DNA from: Micropruina glycogenica
Lineage (GTDB): Bacteria; Actinomycetota; Actinomycetes; Propionibacteriales; Propionibacteriaceae
Direction: 5' to 3' (one strand)
Assembly (NCBI RefSeq): GCF_039524395.1
Contig: NZ_BAAAGO010000001.1
DNA: 64,000 nt
Part shown: positions 1 to 6,882 of the stretch, piece by piece
Position numbering within the stretch: position 1 is the stretch's first letter
Layout of the letters: each line of letters begins with the position of its first letter
Notes under the pieces: generated by a model
Seen by the model: the letters and a program-made list of their open reading frames with translations, nothing else
What the model was told of the DNA's origin: nothing
Databases searched by the model: none
Program-made: the position numbers and the translations under genes

Positions 1-164
1 GGCACGGGCGGCACGGGCAGGGTCTTCAGCCCCCAGTCCCAGGCTGCGGCCGGCATGCGACCCAGCGGACGCCACACCCGCGCCATGTCTGAGGCGACGT
101 CGGCGCGCGGATGAACGAGGAAGGCGAATCGCTTCGCGGCGGGTGCGGCGGTCGGGTCGCTCAC
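1..164 (-). CDS. N-terminus of a dehydrogenase-like protein (partial)
   Basis: Only the first 54 codons lie in the window; the gene runs off the left edge. The GTG start at 164 has an AGGAG Shine-Dalgarno sequence a few bases upstream. The peptide begins SDPTAAPAAK and continues RFAFLVHPRADVASDMARV. The FAFLVHPR opening resembles long-chain acyl-ACP reductase-like or predicted amino-acid dehydrogenase proteins, whose N-termini start with a similar strand before a Rossmann domain. That assignment rests on a short stretch and is tentative. Confidence 0.4.
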   Translation of the reverse strand, partial: MSDPTAAPAAKRFAFLVHPRADVASDMARVWRPLGRMPAAAWDWGLKTLPVPPV

Positions 165-232
165 GGCGGCTCCTGTCTCGAATGCACGGTGTTGTGCATT
201 GAGTGCCCCGGCGGGCGCGGTTGATACCGCTG

Positions 233-499
233 TCAGGTGCTGAGCGTCACCAGGTAGGTGTGTTCGCCATCGCGTGCGATCACCATGCCTGCCTCTTCCG
301 GGTCACCGTCGCCGTCGATCTCACGGATGGCCATGACCCGACCGGTCACGGTGCGGACGACGTCCTCGGGTAGGTGGTGTGTCTCCCAGAGGTGCCCGTC
401 GCCGTCTGCGCGGAGGTCCCAGGTGACCACCTGGTCCACGACGAACTGAGGTCCGCAGCATTCGTGTTCCCAGCCGCCGACGAACACTTCGATCGTCAT
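233..499 (-). CDS. DUF6578-like small protein
   Basis: An 88-residue protein starting MTIEVFVGGWEHECCGP. The W-x-x-ECCG pattern near the N-terminus followed by a short beta-rich body (VVTWDLRADGDGHLWETH) is what I associate with the small actinobacterial DUF6578 family; its biochemical role is unknown. It has no signal peptide or membrane segment. Its ATG overlaps the stop of the upstream AI-2E-family transporter gene by four bases (ATGA-type junction), so the two are probably co-transcribed. Confidence 0.6.
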   Translation of the reverse strand: MTIEVFVGGWEHECCGPQFVVDQVVTWDLRADGDGHLWETHHLPEDVVRTVTGRVMAIREIDGDGDPEEAGMVIARDGEHTYLVTLST

Positions 500-1734
500 G
501 ACCGGCCGTCGTCCTCGGCCACCTCAGCCTCGTCTTCGGTCTCCACGACGGCCCCCGGGGCCTCCGGCTTGCCATCGAGGCGATGCTCGATGTCGGGGTC
601 GGGCTCGATCTCGTCGTCCTCGACCACGGCCGGCGCTTGCACCGGCGGCACCTCCTCGCCGGTGACCAGGTTGTCGAGGCTGCCGCCCATGAACACCGAC
701 AGCCAACGCGTCCGGGGGTCGGCGTCGAACAGCACCGACTTGCAGCACAGGGTCAGCGGCACGGCCAGGATCGGGCCCAGCGGGCCGATGATGATCGCCC
801 AGAACACCAGGGAGATGAACGTGGTGGTGATGTTCAGCCCGACCGCGTCGCCGGTCACCTTCGGCTGGATCACCATCGAGGCGATGAAATTGATCACCAC
901 GTAGGCGGCGACCATGATCACCATGGTCTGCCAGTCCCGAGCGAGCAGCGCCATCAGCGCCGGGGGCACCATGCCGATGATGAAGCCGACGTTGGGGATG
1001 TAGGCGGTGACGAAGGCGAGGATGCCCCAGGTGAGCACCAGCGGGATCTGCAACCAGGTCAGGATCCCCATGTTGATCAGTGCCACGGCCACGCCGAAGA
1101 TCGTGTTGACGATCCAGTACTTGCGCACCCGCCAGGAGAAGTCGAGCAGCGCGGCGGCCAGGTTGGGCCGCAGCTGTGCCAGCTTGGACCGCTTCTCGGT
1201 GGTGTCGGTCAGGTCGACCGCGACGAAGGCGACGAACAGGAAGAGCGAGCCGAGGAAGGTCGCCCAGAACTGAACCGAGCTCATCACCCCGGTGACGTAG
1301 CCGAGCAGCCGGGTGTAGTCGAAGGTCCGCAGCCACTCGGTGATCGTCTCCTGGCTGACACCCCAGGCCAGCAACTGTTGGGACGCGGCGTTGTACAGCT
1401 CGGTGAACCGGTCGGCGTAGGCGGGCATCGCCTGGATGAACTGGATCATCGCCACCGTGACGGCGAACAGGATCGTGAGCAGGACCAGGAACACCACCAG
1501 CATGCCGATCAGTGCGCTGACCAGCTTGGGGATCTTGTGGTCGTTGAGCCACAGCACCAGCGGGCGGACGGTCAGGACCAGGGTGATGGCCAGGAAGACC
1601 GGGGCGACCACGTCCCTGATGAAGTAGATGCCGACCAGGCAGGCGACGAGCGCGGCACCCGCGTAGAGGATGCGGATGCCCTCTGCCGCAACCACCGGTA
1701 CGGCGGGACTCGAGGGGGTGCCAGGTGCGCTCAC
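496..1734 (-). CDS. AI-2E family transporter-like membrane protein
   Basis: A 412-residue polytopic membrane protein. An N-terminal hydrophobic pair (ILYAGAALVACLVGIYF and AITLVLTVRPLVL) precedes a soluble stretch, then further transmembrane helices with the family-typical GIPLVLTWGILAF-like and AYIPNVGFIIGMVPP segments. The AYIPNVG-x-x-I-G-x-x-PP motif is diagnostic of PF01594 (YdiK/PerM/TqsA). The last 70 residues are an acidic hydrophilic tail. Members are variously efflux pumps or proton antiporters, and few move AI-2, so no substrate can be assigned. It starts with GTG and leads the two-gene unit with the DUF6578-like gene. Confidence 0.85.
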   Translation of the reverse strand: MSAPGTPSSPAVPVVAAEGIRILYAGAALVACLVGIYFIRDVVAPVFLAITLVLTVRPLVLWLNDHKIPKLVSALIGMLVVFLVLLTILFAVTVAMIQFIQAMPAYADRFTELYNAASQQLLAWGVSQETITEWLRTFDYTRLLGYVTGVMSSVQFWATFLGSLFLFVAFVAVDLTDTTEKRSKLAQLRPNLAAALLDFSWRVRKYWIVNTIFGVAVALINMGILTWLQIPLVLTWGILAFVTAYIPNVGFIIGMVPPALMALLARDWQTMVIMVAAYVVINFIASMVIQPKVTGDAVGLNITTTFISLVFWAIIIGPLGPILAVPLTLCCKSVLFDADPRTRWLSVFMGGSLDNLVTGEEVPPVQAPAVVEDDEIEPDPDIEHRLDGKPEAPGAVVETEDEAEVAEDDGRS

Positions 1735-1831
1735 GCGAGGAGTCTAGGCCCGCACGCGCGCCAGGACGGGAGGCCCGGGGGCACGAATTCCGTGTCCCGG
1801 GCCATCCCGTCGTCGGGACCGCCGTCCCTGG

Positions 1832-2265
1832 TCACATACCGGCGCGCCAGCCCGCCGTCCGCACCGGGGCGTCGCACAGCTCGGTCAGCTCGTCGTCGAG
1901 CCGCATCACGGTCAGCGAGGCGCCGGACATCTCCAGCGAGGTGAAGAAGTTGCCGATCTGGCTGCGGGTGACGTTGATGCCCTTCTCGGTGAGCACGTCG
2001 TGAGCGTGGTTGTACATGATGTACTGCTCGCACGGCGGGTGGCTCCCAGGCCGTTGATGGAGAGCAGCACGTTCTCGCCCGACTCAAGCTTGAGGTCGTC
2101 CAACACCTTGTCGAGCAGGGTGTCGACGATGTCGTCGGCCTTCATCATCGGCACCCGCTTGACGCCCGGCTCGCCGTGCACGCCGATGCCGAGTTCCATC
2201 TCGTTGTCACCCAGTTCGAAGCGGGGCGGTGACTCCTCGTTGCGGCGCGGCTCGATCAGCGGCAC
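1832..2265 (-). pseudogene. Remnant of dhaK (C-terminal half, frameshifted)
   Basis: Two overlapping frames together match the second half of dihydroxyacetone kinase DhaK. The first reads RFELGDNEMELGIGVHGEPG, with the substrate-binding His of the HGEPG motif, through LLSINGLGAT. The second continues YNHAHDVLTEKGINVTRSQ to DDELTELCDAPV and a TGA at 1832. The frame changes near 2030-2042. The first roughly 200 residues of a normal DhaK are missing and the left junction reads PLIEPRRNEESPP. An intact dhaK lies at 38892 and differs clearly, so this is an older paralogue and not a recent duplicate. It sits divergent to the GntR regulator. Confidence 0.85.
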
Positions 2266-2302
2266 GGGGTCGCTGGGGTAAGCTCAGGCTAGACAAGCTA
2301 CA

Positions 2303-2319
2303 ATACATGACCATACATG
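2303..2319. promoter_or_regulatory. Candidate GntR operator (ATACATG direct repeat)
   Basis: ATACATG occurs twice with a 10-base period (2303-2309 and 2313-2319), and the second copy extends into the palindrome TACATGTA. It lies about 25 bases upstream of the GntR-family start codon in an otherwise GC-rich context, where an autoregulatory site would be expected. Function is inferred from position only. Confidence 0.35.
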
Positions 2320-2344
2320 TACAGCCAAGCTGAGGGGATGGCTC

Positions 2345-3118
2345 GTGACCTTGAACCGGGACTCCGCTGTTCCTCTCTACCTGCAGCTCGCCGATGAACT
2401 GCGTCAGAAGATTCTCAGCGGTGAATGGCAGCCGGAGCAACGCATACCGAGCGAGAACGAGCTGAATCAGATCTATTCGATCAGCCGCATGACGATTCGT
2501 CAGGTGCTCGGCAAGCTGGTCGACGAGGGTCTGGTGTTTCGCGTGCACGGCAAGGGCACGTTCGTGGCGCAGCGCAAGATCGCGACCCGCTCGCCTTCGT
2601 ATTACGGGGTTCGTGAGCAACTGGAAGCGCAGGGCTACTCGACGCGCACCGCGACGCTGGTCTCCGAGGTGGTCGAGGCGGACGATCGGCTGGCTCGCAA
2701 GCTGAACGTGCCGCTGGGCACCCCGCTGTCGATGGTCGAGCGGCTGCGGTTCGCCGAAGACGCGCCGATCAGCCTGCACAAGTCGTACGTGCCGGTGCCG
2801 TTGGCCCCGGGGCTGCTGGAGCACGACCTGGCCCAGCGGCAGCTCTGCCAGGTGCTGGCCCAGGACTACGGCCTCGACATGGTGTACGTGCACGAGACGC
2901 TGGAGTCGCTCACTCCGACCGCGCACGAGTTGACGATGTTGGACGTGAGCAGAGGCACGTCGCTGCTGCTTCTGGAGCAGCGGATCAGTGACCGATCGCG
3001 CCGGCTGTTCGAGTACACGAGAATCAAGTTCCGCGGTGACAGGGTGCGCCTCGAGTTCGACTACGACCTGAGTGAGGCGCAGGCGCCAGCAACTGGACGG
3101 CAGTTGGCATTCGGCTGA
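2345..3118 (+). CDS. GntR/HutC-family transcriptional regulator
   Basis: A 257-residue DNA-binding regulator. Residues 5-75 form the GntR winged helix: PLYLQLADELRQKI, then a SENELNQIYSISRMTIRQVL recognition region and the FRVHGKGTFVA wing. Residues 95-245 form a UTRA effector domain. Such regulators usually bind a phosphosugar or related ligand and repress a catabolic operon. The GTG start at 2345 gives the canonical N-terminus; the ATG at 2338 is in another frame. Its likely targets are itself and the aldolase operon at 4048, whose promoter carries a GTCTATAC-type site matching the HutC-subfamily pattern GT-N-TA-N-AC. Confidence 0.85.
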   Translation: MTLNRDSAVPLYLQLADELRQKILSGEWQPEQRIPSENELNQIYSISRMTIRQVLGKLVDEGLVFRVHGKGTFVAQRKIATRSPSYYGVREQLEAQGYSTRTATLVSEVVEADDRLARKLNVPLGTPLSMVERLRFAEDAPISLHKSYVPVPLAPGLLEHDLAQRQLCQVLAQDYGLDMVYVHETLESLTPTAHELTMLDVSRGTSLLLLEQRISDRSRRLFEYTRIKFRGDRVRLEFDYDLSEAQAPATGRQLAFG

Positions 3119-3128
3119 GCAGTGCTCG

Positions 3129-3149
3129 TTGGTGGAGCTTGTCGAGGCC
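3129..3149. repeat. Family A palindromic repeat, copy 1
   Basis: TTGGTGGAGCTTGTCGAGGCC, one copy of the interspersed near-palindrome resembling GGTCTCGACAAGCTCGACC. It lies just after the GntR stop and, with the inverted copy at 3625-3646, brackets the GNAT pseudogene. Confidence 0.75.
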
Positions 3150-3154
3150 TCTTT

Positions 3155-3605
3155 CTACGGGTGCGGGGCGAGGCCCTTCTTCCAGATACACGGCCGACTC
3201 GGTGTAGCCGAGTGCTGCATAGAGGGCGCCTGCCCGGGTGGTGGCCAGCGTGACCTGAACGGCGCCGCGGTCCGCACCTCAAACGTCGAAAGCGGTCATC
3301 AGCGCCCGTGTGACACCGCGGCGCCGGACGTCCTCGTGCACCCAAAGTTCGTCCACCCAGGCGTTGTTGCCGCTGGCGTGGAGGGCCGGATGCACGAGTC
3401 CGTGAAGGTAGCCCACCGATCGCCCGTCCGCTGCCGCCGCCAGCCGCAACTGGTTCGGGTCGGCGAGTATCGTCTGCAGGCTGGCGTCGAACGCAGACCT
3501 GACGGGCACGGCGGAGGTGGCGAGCCGGTCGGCCATGGCGAACAGTGCGTCCGCTCCGCAGCAACGGCTGGACGAATCGACAGCCGTGCAACTGACACGA
3601 GGTTG
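3155..3605 (-). pseudogene. GNAT acetyltransferase with internal stop
   Basis: The reading frame encodes a recognisable GNAT fold: LATSAVPVRSAFDASL, then GRSVGYLHGLVHPALHA, then DELWVHEDVRRRGVTRALM, whose RRRGV turn is the acetyl-CoA pyrophosphate-binding motif A. A TGA at 3279-3281 interrupts it. The same frame then continues without shift as GAVQVTLATTRAGALYAALG and YTESAVYL, the expected motif B end. The TGA replaces what is probably a tryptophan codon. No in-frame stop follows before the GntR gene, so the original terminus is also lost. The substrate is unknown. Confidence 0.75.
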
Positions 3606-3624
3606 ATCCAAGCACCGGCGAGGT

Positions 3625-3646
3625 GGCCTCGACAAGCTCGACCAAC
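3625..3646. repeat. Family A palindromic repeat, copy 2 (inverted)
   Basis: GGCCTCGACAAGCTCGACCA and following AC form an inverted counterpart of the copy at 3129-3149, about 0.5 kb away on the other side of the broken GNAT gene. Confidence 0.75.
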
Positions 3647-3648
3647 TG

Positions 3649-3795
3649 CTAGGTCGACGCCCGCTTCAGCACCCGGACCATCAGGTCTTCGGTCCACTCC
3701 CCGGCCATCACCAGTAGGTCGGGCTGGGTCAGCCGGTCACGCATGTAGGGCAGGGCGAGCAGCGTCCGGAGCAGTTGGTCGCGGGCAACCGTGGA
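3649..3795 (-). pseudogene. Unrecognised C-terminal gene fragment
   Basis: An open frame ends at 3649 and encodes a plausible C-terminal peptide: VARDQLLRTLLALPYMRDRL, then TQPDLLVMAGEWTEDLMVRV and LKRAST. It has the look of a helical protein tail, but its upstream part runs antisense through the alcohol dehydrogenase remnant and has no sensible N-terminus. I do not recognise the family. It is listed as debris in a region already full of truncated genes. Confidence 0.25.
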
Positions 3796-3817
3796 TCGAG
3801 GGGCAAGAACGCGCAGA

Positions 3818-3970
3818 GCTACCGCCCTGCGGCTGATGGCCGATGGACGCATCGACGCCGAGTCGTTCGTCAACGACGTGCTGCCGCTGGAAGACTGGGC
3901 GACCGGCCTCGACCTGGTGGGCAAGGGCCGCAAAGTGGTGTTTCAGGTCGCCGGCACCGGCGTTCGGTAG
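3818..3970 (+). pseudogene. C-terminal remnant of a zinc-type alcohol dehydrogenase
   Basis: The frame ending at the TAG at 3968-3970 encodes ATALRLMADGRIDAESFVND, then VLPLEDWATGLDLVGKGRKV and VFQVAG. This matches the last 45-50 residues of medium-chain sorbitol/threonine dehydrogenase-type proteins (helix with LxxxGxID, then LPLxxxxxGxxLxxxGRxxK). All upstream catalytic and Rossmann parts are missing. It lies directly before the aldolase operon, so it is probably the relic of a polyol dehydrogenase from the same catabolic cluster. Confidence 0.7.
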
Positions 3971-3983
3971 CCAGCCGTCCGGA

Positions 3984-4006
3984 AGTTGTCTATAGTTGTC
4001 TATACG
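3984..4006. promoter_or_regulatory. Tandem 10-bp operator-like repeat before the aldolase
   Basis: AGTTGTCTAT is repeated exactly in tandem (3984-3993, 3994-4003) and followed by AC, producing GTCTATAC at 3998-4005. This fits the GT-N-TA-N-AC operator pattern described for the HutC subfamily of GntR regulators. It lies about 45 bases upstream of the aldolase start, suitable for control by the GntR protein encoded at 2345. Confidence 0.5.
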
Positions 4007-4047
4007 AGTTCTTCCGACCCGGCGTCGCGTCAGCAAGAAGGAGCCTC

Positions 4048-4929
4048 ATGCCCTACGTCAACACCCTCGACCTGGTCACCGCCGCCCGGGGCAAGGGCTA
4101 CGCGGTACCCGCGATCAACATCATCGACCCGCTCACCATCAAGGCGGTCGTCGAAGCCGCCGACGCGATCGGCTCGCCGGTGATTCTGCAGACCTCGGTC
4201 AAAACCGTGAAGTCGGCGGGCGCCGGGGTGCTGCACTTCGCCGCCCGTGACGCCGCGGACGCCGCCTCGGTGGGCGTCTCACTACACCTCGACCACTGCC
4301 CCGACCGCGAGGTGATCACGCTGGCGATCAAGCACGGCTGGAGCTCGGTGCTGTTCGACGCGTCCGAGCGCGACCTCGACCAGGCCCGCAAAGAGACCGG
4401 CGAGGTGTGCGCCGAGGCGCACGCGGCTGGGGTGAGCGTCGAGAGCGAGATCGAGAACATCATCGGCGTCGAAGACGGGGTCGGCTCTGATGAGGCGCGG
4501 CATTCGTACAGCGTTGAGCAGTTGGTCGAGGTAGCGCTCGAAACCGGAACCGACCTGATGGCGCCCCAACTGGGCACCGCGCACGGCATGTACTCCTCCC
4601 AGCCGGTGCTGCTGCCCGAACGGGTGCGGCAGATCGGCGCGCTCACCGACCTGCCGGTGGTGCTGCACGGCGGCACTGGCCTCACCCAGGCCGAGTTCGA
4701 CGAGTTCATCGACGCCGGCGTCACCAAGATCAACATCTCGACCGCGCTCAAGCGGGCCTACATGCAATCGGCCTTGGACTACCTCAAACAGTGCGAGGCG
4801 TCCAACAAGTGGGAGCCGACGAAGCTGTTCGAGCCGATGATCGAGGCGTCCAAGGCGCTGATGGTCGAGTTCGCGGGCATCTTCCACTCCGCTGGTCGAG
4901 ATGGGGCCGGACGGGCGGGCGACCAGTGA
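4048..4929 (+). CDS. Class II (zinc) fructose/tagatose-bisphosphate-type aldolase
   Basis: A 293-residue member of the FbaA/GatY/KbaY family, which cleaves ketose bisphosphates to DHAP and an aldehyde phosphate. Visible features are AVPAINIID near residue 20, the LHLDHCPD zinc/proton-relay motif near residue 85, ESEIENIIG near residue 133, APQLGTAHG near residue 172, VVLHGGTGL near residue 205 and the KINISTALK phosphate loop. The ATG at 4048 follows AAGGAG; a longer frame upstream only overlaps the dehydrogenase remnant. The stop overlaps the GTG of the HAD gene. The substrate may not be a hexose bisphosphate given the polyol-like remnants nearby. The GRDGAGRAG tail looks repeat-derived. Confidence 0.9.
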   Translation: MPYVNTLDLVTAARGKGYAVPAINIIDPLTIKAVVEAADAIGSPVILQTSVKTVKSAGAGVLHFAARDAADAASVGVSLHLDHCPDREVITLAIKHGWSSVLFDASERDLDQARKETGEVCAEAHAAGVSVESEIENIIGVEDGVGSDEARHSYSVEQLVEVALETGTDLMAPQLGTAHGMYSSQPVLLPERVRQIGALTDLPVVLHGGTGLTQAEFDEFIDAGVTKINISTALKRAYMQSALDYLKQCEASNKWEPTKLFEPMIEASKALMVEFAGIFHSAGRDGAGRAGDQ

Positions 4930-5696
4930 GTGAGCACGCGCTGATTCTCGACTGTGACGGCGTGCTGGCCGACACCGAGAAGGACGGTCACCTGGTCGCG
5001 TTCAACCAGGTGTTCGACGAGGCGGGCTACCCGTTTCGCTGGTCAGAGGACGAGTACGCGAAGCTGTTGAAGGTGGGCGGCGGCAAGGAGCGCCTGAAGG
5101 CCTACCTGCTAGACCACCCCGAGATCGAGTTGCCCGGCATGGACGACCTCGACGCCCTGCTCGCCGAAGTGCACCGGCGCAAGAGCTACGACTACCAGCA
5201 GATCGTGAACGGCGGGCACATTCCCGGCCGGCCCGGCATCAAACGGCTGGTCGAAGAGGCCCTGGACGGCGGCTGGCAGGTCGCGGTGGCGTCCACGTCT
5301 GCGGTGCCCAGCGTCGAGGCCGTCGCGGTGGCGGTGTTCGGGCAGGCCACCCGCGACCGGCTGTTCGGCATCTACGGCGGCGACATCGTCAAGGCGAAGA
5401 AGCCGGCCCCCGACATCTACCTGTACGCGCTGGAGCAGTTGGGTCTCGAACCCAGCCAGGCGGTGGTCGTCGAAGACAGCGAGAGCGGGGCGAAGGCGGC
5501 GGCCGCGGCCGGCATCGCGCACATCGTCACGGTCAGCCACTTCACCAAGAACGACCCGTTCCCGGCCGCGCGCATCGTGGTGTCAGACCTCGGCGAGCCG
5601 GACGCCCCCGCCGAGCTGATCGCGGGTGACGACGTGCGCCACGACGGCATGATCACCTTCGCCTCGCTGCAGACCATCGCGCGGGAAAACGCCTGA
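4926..5696 (+). CDS. HAD-superfamily phosphatase (CbbY/PGMB-like)
   Basis: A 256-residue HAD hydrolase starting at GTG 4926, overlapping the aldolase stop. Motif I is ILDCDGVLADTE with the Asp nucleophile, motif II is VAVASTS, motif III is GDIVKAKKPAPDIYL and motif IV is VVVEDSESG. The helical cap lies between residues 20 and 95 and places it in the CbbY/beta-phosphoglucomutase-like group, which acts on sugar phosphates. Translational coupling to the aldolase suggests that it dephosphorylates or isomerises an intermediate of the same pathway. The cell substrate cannot be read from sequence. Confidence 0.88.
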   Translation: MSEHALILDCDGVLADTEKDGHLVAFNQVFDEAGYPFRWSEDEYAKLLKVGGGKERLKAYLLDHPEIELPGMDDLDALLAEVHRRKSYDYQQIVNGGHIPGRPGIKRLVEEALDGGWQVAVASTSAVPSVEAVAVAVFGQATRDRLFGIYGGDIVKAKKPAPDIYLYALEQLGLEPSQAVVVEDSESGAKAAAAAGIAHIVTVSHFTKNDPFPAARIVVSDLGEPDAPAELIAGDDVRHDGMITFASLQTIARENA

Positions 5697-6041
5697 TCGA
5701 ACTGCCCAACCTGCTGATCGGGGCGTCCAGCAAGGCGTATCTGGGGCTGGCCGAGTCGCTCGACTGGGCGCGCACGGTGGCGGCTGGGCTTGGCGAGCGG
5801 GGCGGTGGCGAGGGTGCGTACCTGTGCATGCCGGCGGCGCTGCTTGGCTCGGTGGGCCCCTGCGCTGACCGAGGCGGGCATGCTCGTCGGCGCGCAAGAC
5901 GTCTCGCGTTTCGGCCCCTGCGCCCACACCGGCGAGCCGACCAGGGGCGCCGACATGCCGGACGGCATCTTCCTCGGCCGCGGTGGGCTGGCGCCCGAAA
6001 ACTTCCTCGCCACGGTCGACGAGGTGCGCTCGGCTAGCTGA
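5696..6041 (+). pseudogene. Remnant of a triosephosphate isomerase-like gene
   Basis: Directly after the HAD stop the frame reads IELPNLLIGASSKAYLGLAE, then SLDWARTVAAGLGER, a TIM-family N-terminus. After a +1 shift near 5855-5862 it continues ALTEAGMLVGAQDVSRFGPC and AHTGEPT, then jumps to the family C-terminal PDGIFLGRGGLAPENFLATV and DEV. The catalytic middle of the barrel (about 130 residues) is deleted. TIM paralogues of this kind isomerise tetrulose phosphates in erythritol-type pathways, so this fits a polyol operon that has decayed. Confidence 0.75.
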
Positions 6042-6073
6042 AACGACGCCTGGAGTGGCTCTCTCGGGTGCGG

Positions 6074-6141
6074 TTGGGAGATCCCGGGTCAAGCCCGGGA
6101 TGACGAACTTCGTCACTCCGGCGGAAGCCGGAATCTCCAAA
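6074..6141. repeat. Family B repeat, double inverted unit
   Basis: Two facing hairpins: TTGGGAGATCCCGGG-TCAAG-CCCGGGATGACGAA, then TTCGTCACTCCGGC-GGAA-GCCGGAATCTCCAA. The two halves are themselves inverted around 6107, so the whole 68 bases form one large imperfect palindrome in the gap before the GIY-YIG gene. Confidence 0.8.
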
Positions 6142-6200
6142 CCTGCGGATAACTAGCGTAACCGGGCCGCACTGTCCGATGCGCGGCCTAGCGTCCAAAC

Positions 6201-6542
6201 ATGACTCGCGACGCCTACGTCTACCTGATGGCCGACACTCACAACACGGTGCTCTACATCGGGGTGACCAACGATCTGCTGCGCCGAGTGGCCGAGCACA
6301 AGCTCGGGCTTCAGCGTGGGTTCACACAGCGGTATCGATGCACCAAGCTCGTCTACTTCGAGGCCGGCGACAGCATCACCGCGGCGATCGAACGCGAAAA
6401 GCAGTGGAAGACTTGGCGCCGCTCGTGGAAGGACGACCTGGTGGCTTCGATCAACCCCACGTGGCAGGACCTTGCGCCGGGTATCGGGCTCACGACGGCC
6501 GTCCTGGCGTCAGCTGGGAGATCCCGGCGTTCGCCGGGATGA
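6201..6542 (+). CDS. GIY-YIG nuclease-superfamily protein
   Basis: A 113-residue protein with the single GIY-YIG domain of the YhbQ/UPF0213 kind: AYVYLMAD, then VLYIGVTNDLLRRVAEHKLG, then TQRYRCTKLVYFE and AAIEREKQWKTWRR. The expected Tyr, Gly and Arg residues and the E-R-E/K-x-W-K helix are present. Cellular roles of these stand-alone domains are poorly defined. The last eight codons and the stop come from a family B repeat (6514-6544), so the original C-terminus was replaced when the repeat landed there. Confidence 0.85.
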   Translation: MTRDAYVYLMADTHNTVLYIGVTNDLLRRVAEHKLGLQRGFTQRYRCTKLVYFEAGDSITAAIEREKQWKTWRRSWKDDLVASINPTWQDLAPGIGLTTAVLASAGRSRRSPG

Positions 6543-6544
6543 CG
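6514..6544. repeat. Family B repeat overlapping a gene end
   Basis: CTGGGAGATCCCGGCG-TT-CGCCGGGATGACG. The TGA inside GGGATGACG serves as the stop codon of the GIY-YIG gene, and the repeat encodes its final residues GRSRRSPG. Confidence 0.8.
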
Positions 6545-6710
6545 CGTCAGGTCGGTGGCGCTGATCACGGCCTCGACGCCCTCGAACAGATGGGCCTCGT
6601 TGAGCCGCATCATGTCGAACGACATCTTGCAGACCAGCGGTGGCCGCCCATCTCGACGATCTGCTTGACCAGCTCGGTGCACGACCTCTGCGCAATGGCT
6701 CCATAATGGC
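6545..6710 (-). pseudogene. DsrE/DsrF-like gene fragment
   Basis: Read on the minus strand, one frame gives ELVKQIVEMGG and a second, after a shift, gives PPLVCKMSFDMMRLNEAHLF, then EGVEAVISATDLT. This resembles the conserved end of DsrE/DsrF-like sulfur-relay or peroxiredoxin-associated proteins, where a C-x-M-S-x-D-M segment is followed by an ISA motif. The N-terminal part is missing and the right side abuts a family B repeat. Confidence 0.5.
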
Positions 6711-6880
6711 TCCATGCCGAACATGGTCCGAGGACGACTTGGTAGTGGTCGCCTCAGCAATCACCCACTTTGCTCCCGATTTGCCCAGGTAAATCGCGAC
6801 GTGACCCGAGTCATGGCATGGGATCGTCCGAAAACCGACTTCGGCGGGTGGCAGGTTGGGCGCTACAGGAACCTCGCGGG
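6705..6880 (-). pseudogene. Possible NlpC/P60-like gene fragment
   Basis: A minus-strand frame encodes VAPNLPPAEVGFRTIPCHDS, then GHVAIYLGKSGAKWVIAEAT. The GHVAIYLG segment is reminiscent of the catalytic His strand of NlpC/P60 or CHAP peptidases. No complete domain surrounds it and there is no good start, so it is listed as a weak relic beneath the 5-prime end of the divergent lipoprotein gene. Confidence 0.3.
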
Positions 6881-6882
6881 TA

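Noticed and set aside
496..1734. An autoinducer-2 exporter involved in quorum sensing
   Set aside because: The family name is historical; nothing in the sequence or neighbourhood supports AI-2 as substrate.
3279..3281. TGA in the GNAT gene read as selenocysteine
   Set aside because: No SECIS-like structure or selenoprotein family fits; the expected residue is Trp and the gene also lacks a proper end, so a nonsense mutation is simpler.
3775..4047. A 90-codon N-terminal extension of the aldolase
   Set aside because: It overlaps the dehydrogenase remnant in another frame and the promoter repeat; the AAGGAG-preceded ATG at 4048 gives the family-standard N-terminus.
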